Assembly: GCA_039026955.1 (NCBI GenBank) | Contig: JBCCLH010000014.1 | Span: forward strand, 52,604-116,603 | Length of the DNA: 64,000 nucleotides | Direction: 5' to 3' | DNA from: Kordia sp039026955 | Lineage (GTDB): Bacteria > Bacteroidota > Bacteroidia > Flavobacteriales > Flavobacteriaceae | In this document: positions 36,514 to 45,432 of the stretch, piece by piece | Layout: each line of letters starts with the position of its first letter | Numbering within the stretch: position 1 is the stretch's first letter | Notes under the pieces: model-generated | Database searches by the model: none | Told to the model about the DNA's origin: nothing | Seen by the model: only the letters and a program-made list of their open reading frames with translations | Position numbers and translations under genes: made by a program

Positions 36514-37813
36514 ATACTGCATAGGTAATTTCTAAGGTTATTTTTCGGCTGTTGCTACTGCCTTCTCCATCAATTATGAAACGATCTACCGAACTGTTGA
36601 ACGTCAGCGGATAAAAACTGAGTGAGGTATTTTGTTCAAAGCGTTCTTGCAGTTTGGTTTGCACAAAAAAGTCAATCGGCGCATTGTAGGTCAACGTATT
36701 AAATTCATCATTTTGATCTTCCATGGTTGCATACACAGGTTCGCCGCTTAAGGCAAAAACTTGCGATTCTACTTCCGTATTTCGATCAAGAATAAACATT
36801 AAAAGCGAATCTCTGATCGTTAGATTTTGTGTGTATGAATTCAACGTAGGTTTAAAGCGTAACTTGGCACTCATCAACACGCCATTTTCTCCAGCAACGT
36901 CAAACAAATTTTTTACATGCGGAACTTCAATTTTTAAGGCAATTCCTGTCCCAGATTGTATGTAACTTTTATTATTGGTATCCAAACTTGAGATGGCATC
37001 GTTTTCTTGATCATTCAAACCTTGAAAAATGGTTCCAGCACGATCACTTTCGATGTGATTAAATAGCTTAGAGTTGTTTACCGAAAAATCCTTTTGAAGT
37101 TCCTGATCTTCAATCTCATCAGGCACAGTGTAATACAAGCGAATAAAGGTATTTTCAAAAGATGGCGAAAAACCTAAAACGGCAGTATTTTGTGTGTCTG
37201 GTCGAATATGAATTCCTTTGTAACGATTCAAAAAGTCGTCAATGTCATTGATGGTATTGTCTTCCAAACGGTCAAATAACAATTGTCCGTATGCATGATC
37301 TAACGAAATGTGTAACGAATCGCCTTTGGTCGGTCGCGCTTCAAACGTAACATCACCAATAGGAATCGGATTGGTTTCAAAGGTCGTTGTATTGTAAAAC
37401 GCATCATTATCTGAGCGAATGTTATCGGTGACTTCATGCACGGTGAAACGCTGTTGCGGAATGGTATCGTTGTAGAAATAACGATCGTATCTCATAATCA
37501 AGGCAATGGAATCATACACAGCATCATCTCGCAAATCAAAATTTCCGTCTGTCGGCACTAATTCTAAGTAACTATCCGAAGTCGTTTTCCCAAACACTGC
37601 ATCGGTATACGAACCGACTAAAATTCGCGTCGTATTTGAGGTAATGATCGAATCGAACTTAAAGGTAGAAGCTTTTATCTGTAAAGTATCAATCATCAAT
37701 ACACGTGTGGTTAAATCGTTAAACTCTTCTCCAACCGTCAGCGAAAGATTCTCAGGATCATTGCTACAGGAAGCGAGTAACAATAAGCACAAGCAACTAT
37801 ATAGGTATTTCAT
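36497..37813 (-). CDS. DUF4270 lipoprotein
   Basis: 438 residues. The lipoprotein signal peptide MKYLYSCLCLLLLASC is followed by a DUF4270 domain: NLSLTVGEEFNDLTTRV, LQIKASTFKFDSI, TRILVGSYTDAVFGKTTSDS and a long beta-rich region. It is surface or periplasmic and of unknown function; the family is common in Flavobacteriia. First gene of a two-gene operon with the FadL-like barrel, divergent from the DUF6268-like/kelch genes. Confidence 0.88.
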   Translation of the reverse strand: MKYLYSCLCLLLLASCSNDPENLSLTVGEEFNDLTTRVLMIDTLQIKASTFKFDSIITSNTTRILVGSYTDAVFGKTTSDSYLELVPTDGNFDLRDDAVYDSIALIMRYDRYFYNDTIPQQRFTVHEVTDNIRSDNDAFYNTTTFETNPIPIGDVTFEARPTKGDSLHISLDHAYGQLLFDRLEDNTINDIDDFLNRYKGIHIRPDTQNTAVLGFSPSFENTFIRLYYTVPDEIEDQELQKDFSVNNSKLFNHIESDRAGTIFQGLNDQENDAISSLDTNNKSYIQSGTGIALKIEVPHVKNLFDVAGENGVLMSAKLRFKPTLNSYTQNLTIRDSLLMFILDRNTEVESQVFALSGEPVYATMEDQNDEFNTLTYNAPIDFFVQTKLQERFEQNTSLSFYPLTFNSSVDRFIIDGEGSSNSRKITLEITYAVYEEEE

Positions 37814-37830
37814 GTTGTCTAATTTTTCGT

Positions 37831-37838
37831 CAAAACTA
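37831..37838 (-). promoter_or_regulatory. Putative -7 box of the DUF4270 operon
   Basis: TAGTTTTG on the minus strand matches TAnnTTTG, 17 nt before the ATG at 37813. No clear TTG at -33. Confidence 0.4.
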
Positions 37839-37988
37839 GAAGAATCCGCATGCCAGACTAAAATTTATATACAGAACTCGCTATTTACTAGACAAATACG
37901 CTTTTTTAACACACCAGCACACAAACTCGGATTCGTATGTAGAAATACCGTGTTTGTATATAGAAAAGCGAAATCAGTCTAGTATTTT

Positions 37989-38018
37989 TTGTGGGTTTTG
38001 TGTCTAAAAATACTTTCG
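37989..38018 (+). promoter_or_regulatory. Putative promoter of the DUF6268-like/kelch operon
   Basis: TTG (37989-37991), a 19-nt spacer and TACTTTCG (38011-38018), one mismatch from TAnnTTTG, 16 nt before the ATG at 38035. Confidence 0.45.
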
Positions 38019-38034
38019 TTGAAAATTTTAAACT

Positions 38035-38934
38035 ATGCAAAAGACGTTTTGGTGTTGTATACTGCTATGCATGACGATAACAATCAGCACGGCGCAATTA
38101 GAGCCAAGCTTGTTTTCGTTCAACTATACAATGGCGCCAGAAGGAGACGAAGAAGTGGAATTTTACAGAACCAATATAAACACCAATATTCCTATAAAAT
38201 TGAAAAAAGGAATGCTGCTAAATTCTGTAAGTTTCGATTATTTTCAACTGAATCACAACGGTGTCAACTTTAGTACCACAGCCTTCAATGAAATTTATGG
38301 TATTAATTACCGATTGATGTACATGCGTCCACTTACAAAAAGTTGGAGTGTACGCGTAAGCGGTGGCGCTTCTATTGTTTCCAATTTGCAATCGAGCGTA
38401 CAATCGGATGATTTTTTGTTTAATGCAGGACTGAGTTTTCAAAAAGTTGGTGGCAATCCTGAAAAACCCTATCAGTTGACCATTGGTGTCGGATATCTTC
38501 CAGTATTTGGCGAACCACGAATTTTGCCAATTATCAATTACACCAAAAAATTCAATGAAAAATACACGCTGAGTTTGGGATTCCCAAGAATGTTTCTTGC
38601 CTACCACATGTCTGAAAAAAGCACCTTCACACTTTCGTCATGGTTCAATGGTTTTTATGCAAACCTAAGCGAAGATGTGATAATTCCCGGAACACGGAGA
38701 GCGCAAAAATCCTTGTTCATTTCTGCAGGACTCGGATTGGAATACAGCTATTGGATGGACAACAATTGGGCAATTTCCGTAAAAGGCGGCTACTCATTGG
38801 TGAACGAATATGAACTCTTAGATAGTGACAACAACACGCTGTATGATTTTGAAGCAGCAGCGAAACCTTATTTTTCAACAGGAATAAAATTTAATTTAAA
38901 ACGTAAAAAACGAAATGATACGCAACAAAAGTAA
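38035..38934 (+). CDS. Outer-membrane beta-barrel protein (DUF6268-like)
   Basis: 299 residues. The signal peptide ends at about residue 20 (TITISTAQ). The mature sequence alternates amphipathic strands (GMLLNSVSFDYFQLNHNG, YGINYRLMYMRPLTKSW, LTIGVGYLPVFGEPRILP), closing in a lysine-rich tail (LKRKKRNDTQQK) unusual for a barrel. It resembles the DUF6268 family of outer-membrane barrels. It overlaps the kelch gene by 20 nt and precedes a DUF4907 gene and a LytS/LytTR pair. Confidence 0.7.
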   Translation: MQKTFWCCILLCMTITISTAQLEPSLFSFNYTMAPEGDEEVEFYRTNINTNIPIKLKKGMLLNSVSFDYFQLNHNGVNFSTTAFNEIYGINYRLMYMRPLTKSWSVRVSGGASIVSNLQSSVQSDDFLFNAGLSFQKVGGNPEKPYQLTIGVGYLPVFGEPRILPIINYTKKFNEKYTLSLGFPRMFLAYHMSEKSTFTLSSWFNGFYANLSEDVIIPGTRRAQKSLFISAGLGLEYSYWMDNNWAISVKGGYSLVNEYELLDSDNNTLYDFEAAAKPYFSTGIKFNLKRKKRNDTQQK

Positions 38935-39904
38935 ATTGATTTATACACTTATGATCAGCTCAATGTTGTTTGTAAGTTGTGATAATAATGACGATGACAC
39001 CTCGCGCGGAAACTGGGTAGATCGTTCTGTGTTTGACGGAACACCGCGAAGCAATGCCTTTTCTTTTATGATTGACAATTATGGCTACATGGGCTCTGGA
39101 TATGATGGCGACGATTATTTGACAGATTTCTGGCAATACGATATGGACGGTGATTTTTGGGTACAAAAAGCGATGTTTCCTGGAACACCTCGAAGTTCGG
39201 CTTCTGGCTTTGCCATTGGCAATAAAGGATATGCAGGTTTAGGCTATGATGGCGATAATGAACTAGGTGATTTTTGGGAATATGACGTCGCCACGAATAG
39301 TTGGACGCAAAAAGCCAATTTTGCCGGAACACCACGCTATGAAGCCATTGGATTTGCAGGAAATGGATTTGGCTATCTCGGAACTGGCTACGATGGTGAC
39401 AATGATAAAAAAGACTTTTGGCGCTACAATCCGACCACCGATGAATGGACAGAACTCGTTGGTTTTGGCGGACAAAAAAGACGTGGTGGAATCGCTTTCA
39501 ACTTAAATGATAAAATATATCTCGGCACTGGCGAAAGCAACGGATTGTTTGTAGATGATTTTTGGGAGTTTGACTTAGAGACCGAGCAATGGACAAAGTT
39601 GCGCGACTTAGATGAAGATGACGATTATCGGGTGATGCGTTCCTTTGGAACAGGATTTGCGATTAACGGATTGGGCTACATTGCTACAGGCTACAATGTC
39701 GGAGCCATCGGAACCGTTTGGGAATACAGTCCTGGAACTGATACTTGGGAAGAAGTAACTGGTTTAGAAGCTGCCATCAGACAAGATGCGATTAGTTTCT
39801 CTAACGGAACTCGTGGTTTGGTGTTATTGGGAAGAACTGGAAACTTATATCTAGACGACAATTACGAACTATTCCCGCAAGAATTATATAACGAAGACGA
39901 TTGA
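38915..39904 (+). CDS. Kelch-repeat lipoprotein
   Basis: 329 residues. The lipoprotein signal peptide has lipobox MLFVSC, then an Asn/Asp-rich linker. About six kelch-type blades follow, each with the pattern GTPR..A..F...N.GY.G.GYDGD....DFW.YD...W..K. The beta-propeller is predicted to face the periplasm or the outside. Repeated GYDGDN/D motifs are acidic and could bind calcium. Overlaps the preceding barrel gene by 20 nt; a strong terminator follows, so the two form one unit. Confidence 0.85.
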   Translation: MIRNKSKLIYTLMISSMLFVSCDNNDDDTSRGNWVDRSVFDGTPRSNAFSFMIDNYGYMGSGYDGDDYLTDFWQYDMDGDFWVQKAMFPGTPRSSASGFAIGNKGYAGLGYDGDNELGDFWEYDVATNSWTQKANFAGTPRYEAIGFAGNGFGYLGTGYDGDNDKKDFWRYNPTTDEWTELVGFGGQKRRGGIAFNLNDKIYLGTGESNGLFVDDFWEFDLETEQWTKLRDLDEDDDYRVMRSFGTGFAINGLGYIATGYNVGAIGTVWEYSPGTDTWEEVTGLEAAIRQDAISFSNGTRGLVLLGRTGNLYLDDNYELFPQELYNEDD

Positions 39905-39918
39905 TTTTTTAAGGCAGG

Positions 39919-39954
39919 CACGTATGATTTTAATAGTGGTTTGTTACATACGTG
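39919..39954. other. Hairpin downstream of the kelch gene
   Basis: CACGTATG (39919-39926) pairs with CATACGTG (39947-39954), directly before the terminator at 39963. Confidence 0.6.
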
Positions 39955-39962
39955 TCAGGCAC

Positions 39963-40002
39963 AGCATCCTAATGATGTTTTATTGTTAGGATGCTATTTT
40001 TT
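39963..40002 (+). terminator. Strong intrinsic terminator of the kelch operon
   Basis: AGCATCCTAA (39963-39972) pairs with TTAGGATGCT (39986-39995), followed by ATTTTTT. Perfect 10-bp stem. Confidence 0.88.
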
Positions 40003-40054
40003 AATAATATGAATTTGATTTAAGAAACCACCACGTTTTCAACAAATAACTACT

Positions 40055-40172
40055 TGTCAGTTCGGGCATTGCTGAAAGCACCGAGCAAAGCTCATGAGAA
40101 CACTATAAAAGCTAAAATTTCGATTGAATCTCATGAGCTACGCTTGGTATCTACGATAATGCTCGATTTGAC
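40055..40172. repeat. Composite palindromic repeat, copy 14
   Basis: Outer arms TTGTCAGTTCGGGCATT and AATGCTCGATTTGACA, with internal CTCATGAG segments (CTCATGAGAACA and TCTCATGAGCTACGCT). Same design as 43438-43535. It fills the 318-nt gap before the DUF4907 gene together with the terminator. Confidence 0.7.
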
Positions 40173-40222
40173 ATTTAGTATAAATTTCTATAAATAGTTA
40201 TATCGAATTCCTGTTAAGTAAT

Positions 40223-40552
40223 ATGAAACGTTTACAAAAAAATACATACAAAACCCTTTTTTTGCTTGCCCTACTTTGCACTGCTTGTGTGGAGCAAAAT
40301 TACGGAATCACCTTTGAGGTGATTCCGTTAGATACAGGTTTTGGGTATATCATACGAATAGAAGATAAAATCGTGATTAAGCAGACTTTTATTCCTGCCA
40401 TTCAGGGAAATATGCCTTTCTGTACGGAAAAAGATGCACAAAATACGGCCGATTTGGTAGTACAAAAAATGATGCAAAGTAAAGGACCCACAGTCACGAT
40501 AGAAGAACTCAAAGCATTACAAATAGATTTTAATTGTGTACATTTACTTTGA
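40223..40552 (+). CDS. DUF4907 small lipoprotein
   Basis: 109 residues. Lipobox LLCTAC at the end of the signal peptide. The body matches DUF4907: GYIIRIEDKIVIKQTFIPAI followed by QGNMPFCTEKDAQNTADLVV and MMQSKGPTVTIEELKAL. Function unknown; the family typically sits beside kelch and DUF6268-like outer-membrane genes, as here. The LytS-like kinase starts 11 nt after its stop, suggesting co-transcription. Confidence 0.85.
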   Translation: MKRLQKNTYKTLFLLALLCTACVEQNYGITFEVIPLDTGFGYIIRIEDKIVIKQTFIPAIQGNMPFCTEKDAQNTADLVVQKMMQSKGPTVTIEELKALQIDFNCVHLL

Positions 40553-40563
40553 ACTAATACGCT

Positions 40564-41559
40564 TTGGGAGAATATTTAAAACATAGAAAACGATTCTTTA
40601 TCCATTTTTTCACATGGACCTTTTTTTTCTCGCTCATCGCGATACAGTTGTACATCGAGAAAGGTAAATTTCCAGAAGAATTCATTTCACGTCTTGTCTT
40701 CAAAATCACTACTTTTTATATCAATTATTTAGTACTGGTTCCTTTGTTATTATTCAAGAAGAAGCATTTTTTATACATACTTTCTGTCGCCATTTTATTG
40801 ACAATTAATTTTTGGATAGATGCGTATGTACTTCCGATGCCTGACTTTATTCAGGATTTGAAAAACGTACCAAAGTCAGTTCCGATTTTGTTTGCCTCTA
40901 TGTTTATCATTGTAAGTACGAGCATTCGTATTTATGAAGAATGGCAAAAGAATGATGAAACGAAGCGTGAAATTGAAGCGTCTCAAAATCTCTCAGAGTT
41001 AGAAGCGTTGAAAAGTCAATTGAGTCCGCATTTTTTATTCAATTCCTTAAATAGTATTTATTCGCTTACGCGGAAAAAATCAAACGATGCGCCTGAAGCG
41101 GTCATTACCTTATCGGAGTTGATGCGATACATGTTGTATCAAACGGATGACGAATTTGTTTTGCTACAACAAGAACTGGATTATATTCAGAATTACATCA
41201 AATTGCAACGCTTACGTATCGCGCAAAATGAAAACGTAAAGATCAACATTCACGGTACTATTTCATCTCAAAAAATTAGACCACTTTTATTTATTTCTTT
41301 TATCGAAAATGCTTTCAAATACGGCACCGATTACAAAGGAAATACAGAGATTAAAATAGAGATCAAAGTGGAAGGCGATCTATTGTATTTTGTGTGTGAA
41401 AATATCATTGGCGAGAATACGACGGATAAAGAAAACTCAGGCATTGGACTCAAAAATACGCGTGATCGTTTGGAGCTTTTATATCCCGATCGACACAAGT
41501 TGAGAATTACCGAAACAGCTCAAAAATTTACCATCAATCTATCCTTAAAACTAGACTAA
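40564..41559 (+). CDS. LytS-like sensor histidine kinase
   Basis: 331 residues, TTG start. Four N-terminal membrane helices with short loops (residues about 10-115), a helical linker, then the His_kinase motif QLSPHFLFNSLNSIYSLTRK, N box FIENAFKYG and G box SGIGLKNTRDRLELL. No extracytoplasmic sensor domain. Ends 1 nt before the LytTR regulator gene. Probably senses envelope state together with the DUF4907/kelch/barrel proteins; the link is by neighbourhood only. Confidence 0.9.
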   Translation: MGEYLKHRKRFFIHFFTWTFFFSLIAIQLYIEKGKFPEEFISRLVFKITTFYINYLVLVPLLLFKKKHFLYILSVAILLTINFWIDAYVLPMPDFIQDLKNVPKSVPILFASMFIIVSTSIRIYEEWQKNDETKREIEASQNLSELEALKSQLSPHFLFNSLNSIYSLTRKKSNDAPEAVITLSELMRYMLYQTDDEFVLLQQELDYIQNYIKLQRLRIAQNENVKINIHGTISSQKIRPLLFISFIENAFKYGTDYKGNTEIKIEIKVEGDLLYFVCENIIGENTTDKENSGIGLKNTRDRLELLYPDRHKLRITETAQKFTINLSLKLD

Positions 41560-41560
41560 G

Positions 41561-42283
41561 ATGAAATGTATTATTATTGATGACGAACCTTTGGCGATTG
41601 ATGTGATTGAATCGTATTTGCTACAAATTGGCGGGATTGAAATCGTTGCCAAATGCAACAATCCGCTAGAAGCGATCACGATGTTGAACAAAAATCAGGT
41701 AGACTTGGTATTTTTAGACATTCAGATGCCTAACCTAACAGGAATTGATTTGGTGAAAACTGTGCACAACATTCCGCAATTTATCTTTACCACGGCGTAT
41801 CCACAATATGCACTTGATGCGTTCAACCTCAGCGCTACAGATTATTTAGTAAAACCGATTCCGTTTCACAGATTCCTCAAAGCGGTGACCAAAGCCAAAG
41901 AAAAATACGAATTGGAACATCAAGATCGTGCCAATATCACTTCGTCAAGTCCACAAGAAATGGCGCCTGCTAACGATTTTATTTTTGTAAAATCGGAATA
42001 TGAAAATATCAAGATTAGCGTGGACGATATCAAGTACATTCAAGGACTGAAAGATTATATCAAAATTCACATCAAAGACAGCAACAAACCTGTATTGACG
42101 CTTTCCAACTTCAAAGTCATTCAAGACAAATTACCGAATTACTTTCTACGCGTACATCGTTCTTTTTTGGTGAATATCAACTACATTCGTGCGCTTCAAA
42201 AAACTAAAATCATTATTGATGATATTCGTATTCCAATTGGAGAAACGTATAAAAGTGAGGTGTTGAAGCGTTTGGGGATTTAG
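41561..42283 (+). CDS. LytTR-family response regulator
   Basis: 240 residues. Receiver: IIDDEPLAIDV, phospho-Asp in LVFLDIQMPNLTG, FTTAYPQYALDAF and DYLVKPIPF. A flexible linker of about 20 residues (NITSSSPQEMAP) leads to the LytTR domain (IFVKSEYENIKISVDDIKYI, YFLRVHRSFLVNINYI, IPIGETYK). Cognate partner of the kinase just upstream. Confidence 0.92.
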   Translation: MKCIIIDDEPLAIDVIESYLLQIGGIEIVAKCNNPLEAITMLNKNQVDLVFLDIQMPNLTGIDLVKTVHNIPQFIFTTAYPQYALDAFNLSATDYLVKPIPFHRFLKAVTKAKEKYELEHQDRANITSSSPQEMAPANDFIFVKSEYENIKISVDDIKYIQGLKDYIKIHIKDSNKPVLTLSNFKVIQDKLPNYFLRVHRSFLVNINYIRALQKTKIIIDDIRIPIGETYKSEVLKRLGI

Positions 42284-42350
42284 TGAATTCTTAGTATGAT
42301 TTTATAGGGAATTCTCTTAATTTTATTCCCTGAATTAAATCATACACAAA

Positions 42351-43361
42351 ATGTTACCAAGCACAAAACTAAAAACGCTCATTCTTCTGTTAGCCACTAT
42401 ATATTGTTTCACAAGCTGTAGCTTTCAACAGTCAAATAATAATGTCGATTTATTTGTGCAAGTAACAGACAATCTTGTGTACGAAGAAGATTCCGAAACT
42501 CCATATACAGGAACATTTGTACATACTGCAAAAACGGACAAATTAGTGGTTGATTTCAAAAATGGTTTGCAAGATGGCGCTTTCCTTCGGTATAATGAAA
42601 ATGGCGATACACTTCGGTATAGTGAATATGATGCAGGAAAAGAGTTGTTTTCAATTCAATACACATACAACGATGGAAAACTTACAGCACGAAAAAAGTC
42701 TGAAATCGTAACAGGAAACGCAAAAGATCGTGAAATATTTACCAAAGCGTTGACTATGATCAAACATAAAGAATTTATACAGCTTGATACCTATCTCAAT
42801 CCTTTAGTGTCTGCTTATAAAGGAACATTTACTACTTGTGAACAATTGTTTGGTCCATTCCAAGAATTCAACATAAAAGAGGTTACCAAAGAATATGTGG
42901 AGCATCAAGATGCTCATCATTTAATAGCAAAAATCGATTTAAAGTTTAGAGACAAAACGTTGGACGTCGGATTTCTAATCATAAAGTATTCTGACGAGTT
43001 AAAAGGCGAAGGATTTTCATTTCCTACTTTTGATTATGACTTGAAACCCGATAATTTAATCACCAAAATGATTAAAAGCGTCAATGAAAAAAACGCAGAT
43101 GCGCTTATAAAAAATTCTCAATTTGAAGAAAAACACAAAGAAGCCATTAAAAAAGATTTTGACAAAATCGGCAACATAGACGAGTCTGCAGCGTTTGTAA
43201 ATTGCCGCTTAGGTTTGTTCCAAACGACCCAATTATCAAAAAGGTATTTGACGAAAGTAAATGGTGAAAAGAAGATCATTGAAATGCTCTATGAATTTAA
43301 CGCTGATGGTAACATCGAATTTCGATTTTTTCAGGTAATGCCGTATCGAAGACCGTATTAG
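42351..43361 (+). CDS. Lipoprotein with MORN/YwqK-like N-terminal part
   Basis: 336 residues. The lipobox is CFTSCSF. Residues about 35-110 have the alternating pattern of toxin-antitoxin YwqK/MORN-like repeats (YTGTFVHTAKTDKLVVDFKN, GAFLRYNENGDTLRYSEYDAG). The C-terminal two thirds contain two related alpha/beta segments (NPLVSAYKGTFTTCEQLFGP and a later KEAIKKDFDKIGNIDES) of unknown function. Single gene after the LytTR regulator, with a 67-nt gap. Confidence 0.7.
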   Translation: MLPSTKLKTLILLLATIYCFTSCSFQQSNNNVDLFVQVTDNLVYEEDSETPYTGTFVHTAKTDKLVVDFKNGLQDGAFLRYNENGDTLRYSEYDAGKELFSIQYTYNDGKLTARKKSEIVTGNAKDREIFTKALTMIKHKEFIQLDTYLNPLVSAYKGTFTTCEQLFGPFQEFNIKEVTKEYVEHQDAHHLIAKIDLKFRDKTLDVGFLIIKYSDELKGEGFSFPTFDYDLKPDNLITKMIKSVNEKNADALIKNSQFEEKHKEAIKKDFDKIGNIDESAAFVNCRLGLFQTTQLSKRYLTKVNGEKKIIEMLYEFNADGNIEFRFFQVMPYRRPY

Positions 43362-43437
43362 ATACCGCATCAAATATAATGTGAGTTCAACATAAGAAAT
43401 CATTAAATCACTCGTAATTGATTTAAAAATAGACACT

Positions 43438-43535
43438 TGTCAGTTCGAGCATTATCGTGGATACCGAGCGAAGCTCATGAGAACAGCTTAGAAAGCTAAT
43501 GCTTCAATTGAATCTCGACTGCGCTCGATTTGACA
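43438..43535. repeat. Composite palindromic repeat, copy 15
   Basis: Outer arms TTGTCAGTTCGAGCATT and GCGCTCGATTTGACA; the inner parts include ATACCGAGCGAAGCTCATGAG and CTCGACTGCGCTCGA. Same outer design as 40055-40172. The remaining 43536-43753 stretch shows no gene. Confidence 0.7.
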
Positions 43536-43753
43536 CTTACTATATTTTTAAATATCTAGCAAATAGTAGAATAGTTATATCAAATCCACCTTCGTTTAAA
43601 TTTTTAAAACTTTCAAATTATTTAAATTTAAACTCATCAACCAAAACCCTTCATCGACAAAAATCCCTCATTAGTATATACATTTTCCAACTCTGTATAG
43701 TTTAGTTTCAAACCATACCGTAACTATCTAATTTTGAATAAAAAAGATAGAAT

Positions 43754-44143
43754 ATGTATTATAAATATCTCACAATTATTGCCTTTACACTGCTTTCCAC
43801 ACAAGCATTTTCACAATCGCGTTTGACAAAAATGAAAGCGACGCCAGCTACAGAAATGGCGGATAAAATGACCTCAATGATTCAGGAAAAATTATCGCTT
43901 TCTGAGGAGCAGGCAGCCAGTGTAAAACCCATCATGCTAGAAGATGCTCAAAAGAAAAAAGACATCATTGAAAATAGTTCCATGTTTACGATTCGAGGCA
44001 AAATGAAATCGCTTCAAAAAGAAACCAAAGGAAAACTTCAACATATACTCACTGCAGATCAACTCAAGTTGTATCAAGACTCCGTTTCCGAAGAAATGCA
44101 AGAAGAGTTTAAAGCTTGGATTGATAGCCGAAAACTAAATTAA
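43754..44143 (+). CDS. Small periplasmic helical protein (Spy/CpxP-like)
   Basis: 129 residues. The signal peptide ends in LLSTQAFSQ. The mature protein is all-helical with Met/Lys/Glu-rich segments: MADKMTSMIQEKLSLSEEQA and KPIMLEDAQKKKDIIE, then KETKGKLQHILTADQLKLYQ, an order typical of CpxP/Spy-like or LTXXQ-type stress chaperones and metal sensors. Neighbour of an RND efflux operon, a frequent arrangement for envelope-stress proteins. Confidence 0.65.
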   Translation: MYYKYLTIIAFTLLSTQAFSQSRLTKMKATPATEMADKMTSMIQEKLSLSEEQAASVKPIMLEDAQKKKDIIENSSMFTIRGKMKSLQKETKGKLQHILTADQLKLYQDSVSEEMQEEFKAWIDSRKLN

Positions 44144-44260
44144 CCAACTGCCAAAAGAAAAATCCCCAAAACATTGGTAAAGGATTCATCACGACATCAC
44201 TAGACTAGACACAGCAATGTCAAATCTAAATTATTAGTAATTCGTTTTTTAATTATTTCT

Positions 44261-44296
44261 GAAGAAGCGTTTGCCAAGTTCAAGCGCTTCTTTTTT
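44261..44296 (+). terminator. Terminator or leader attenuator upstream of the RND operon
   Basis: A 13-bp hairpin (GAAGAAGCGTTTG / CAAGCGCTTCTTT, two wobble pairs) followed by a run of six T, ending 20 nt before the adaptor ATG. That leaves no room for a promoter after it, so it may sit in the leader of the efflux transcript. Confidence 0.65.
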
Positions 44297-44316
44297 AACG
44301 CCTAAGCACACGTATC

Positions 44317-45432
44317 ATGCGAAAAATAATCATCGTGGCAGTGAGCATCGTCTTGCTAGTCATCGGAATGTTTGCTTTTAAAACGCTCAGCACAACCCCT
44401 GAAAAGGAGGAAGTAATTCCCAACAATATTCCTAAAACCGTGTATGTGCAAACGGTGATCAATAGCGCTATTCCGATTGTGGTGAATGCCAACGGAAATT
44501 TGGTTGCCAAAAATAAAGTGGAATTGTTCACGGAAGTTCAAGGTTTGCTCGAAACTTCTGGAAAAGAATTTCGCCCCGGAGTTAGCTTCCGAAAAGGAGA
44601 AACCATTCTTAAAATTAATAGCAACGAATTTTACGCGACTATTCTTGCGCAACGCAGCAATCTGCAAAATTTTATCGCTTCCATCATGCCTGACATGCGT
44701 TTGGATTATTCAGAATCTTATGAGGCTTGGTATGCGTATTTGAAAGCGTTTGACGTAAATCAAACTACCAAAAAATTACCAGAAACGAATTCGGATCGCG
44801 AGAAGCTATTTGTAACGGCTAAGAATATTTACAACACCTATTACACGATTAAAAATTTAGAAGAACGACTCGTGAAATATACCATCAGAGCGCCTTTTTC
44901 GGGAACGATCACCGAAGCGAATGTGAATAAAGGCGCGTTGGTGCGATCTGGTCAAAAGTTGGGCGAATTCATCAATCCGTCTGTGTATGAACTGGAAGTA
45001 AATGTCAATGCCATGTATGTGAATCTCTTGCAGAAAGGCAAACAAGTCGTGTTGACAGATATCGAAAAGAAACAGCAATACACAGGAAAAGTAACCCGCA
45101 TCAATGCTCGTGTGGATCAAAATACACAAACCGTGACAGTTTTTATTGAAGTTAAATATAAAAGCTTGCGTGAAGGCATGTATTTAGAAGCCAATATTCC
45201 TATACAAAAAGTGGAAAATGCTGTTGAAGTTGATCGGAATCTGCTGATTGATACTAACAAACTATTTGTCGTCAACAGCAAAACCCTCGATTTAGTGACC
45301 GTAACACCAATTCACTCCAACGATTCCAAAGTAGTGATCAAAGGATTGCCCGATGGTGCCACGATTTTGACACAAATTCTACCGAATGCCTACAAAGGAC
45401 TCATTGTGCAGCCCGTAACTCTTGACAAATGA
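44317..45432 (+). CDS. RND efflux periplasmic adaptor (HlyD/MFP family)
   Basis: 371 residues. One N-terminal membrane anchor (residues 3-22), then the lipoyl-like half motifs (PIVVNANGNLVAKNKVELFT, ETILKINSNEFYATI), a helical hairpin and the second half ending TIRAPFSGTITEANVNKGALV. The barrel and membrane-proximal domains follow. It bridges the inner-membrane RND pump and TolC-like channel. Its stop overlaps the pump start by 4 nt (ATGA). Substrate unknown. Confidence 0.9.
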   Translation: MRKIIIVAVSIVLLVIGMFAFKTLSTTPEKEEVIPNNIPKTVYVQTVINSAIPIVVNANGNLVAKNKVELFTEVQGLLETSGKEFRPGVSFRKGETILKINSNEFYATILAQRSNLQNFIASIMPDMRLDYSESYEAWYAYLKAFDVNQTTKKLPETNSDREKLFVTAKNIYNTYYTIKNLEERLVKYTIRAPFSGTITEANVNKGALVRSGQKLGEFINPSVYELEVNVNAMYVNLLQKGKQVVLTDIEKKQQYTGKVTRINARVDQNTQTVTVFIEVKYKSLREGMYLEANIPIQKVENAVEVDRNLLIDTNKLFVVNSKTLDLVTVTPIHSNDSKVVIKGLPDGATILTQILPNAYKGLIVQPVTLDK

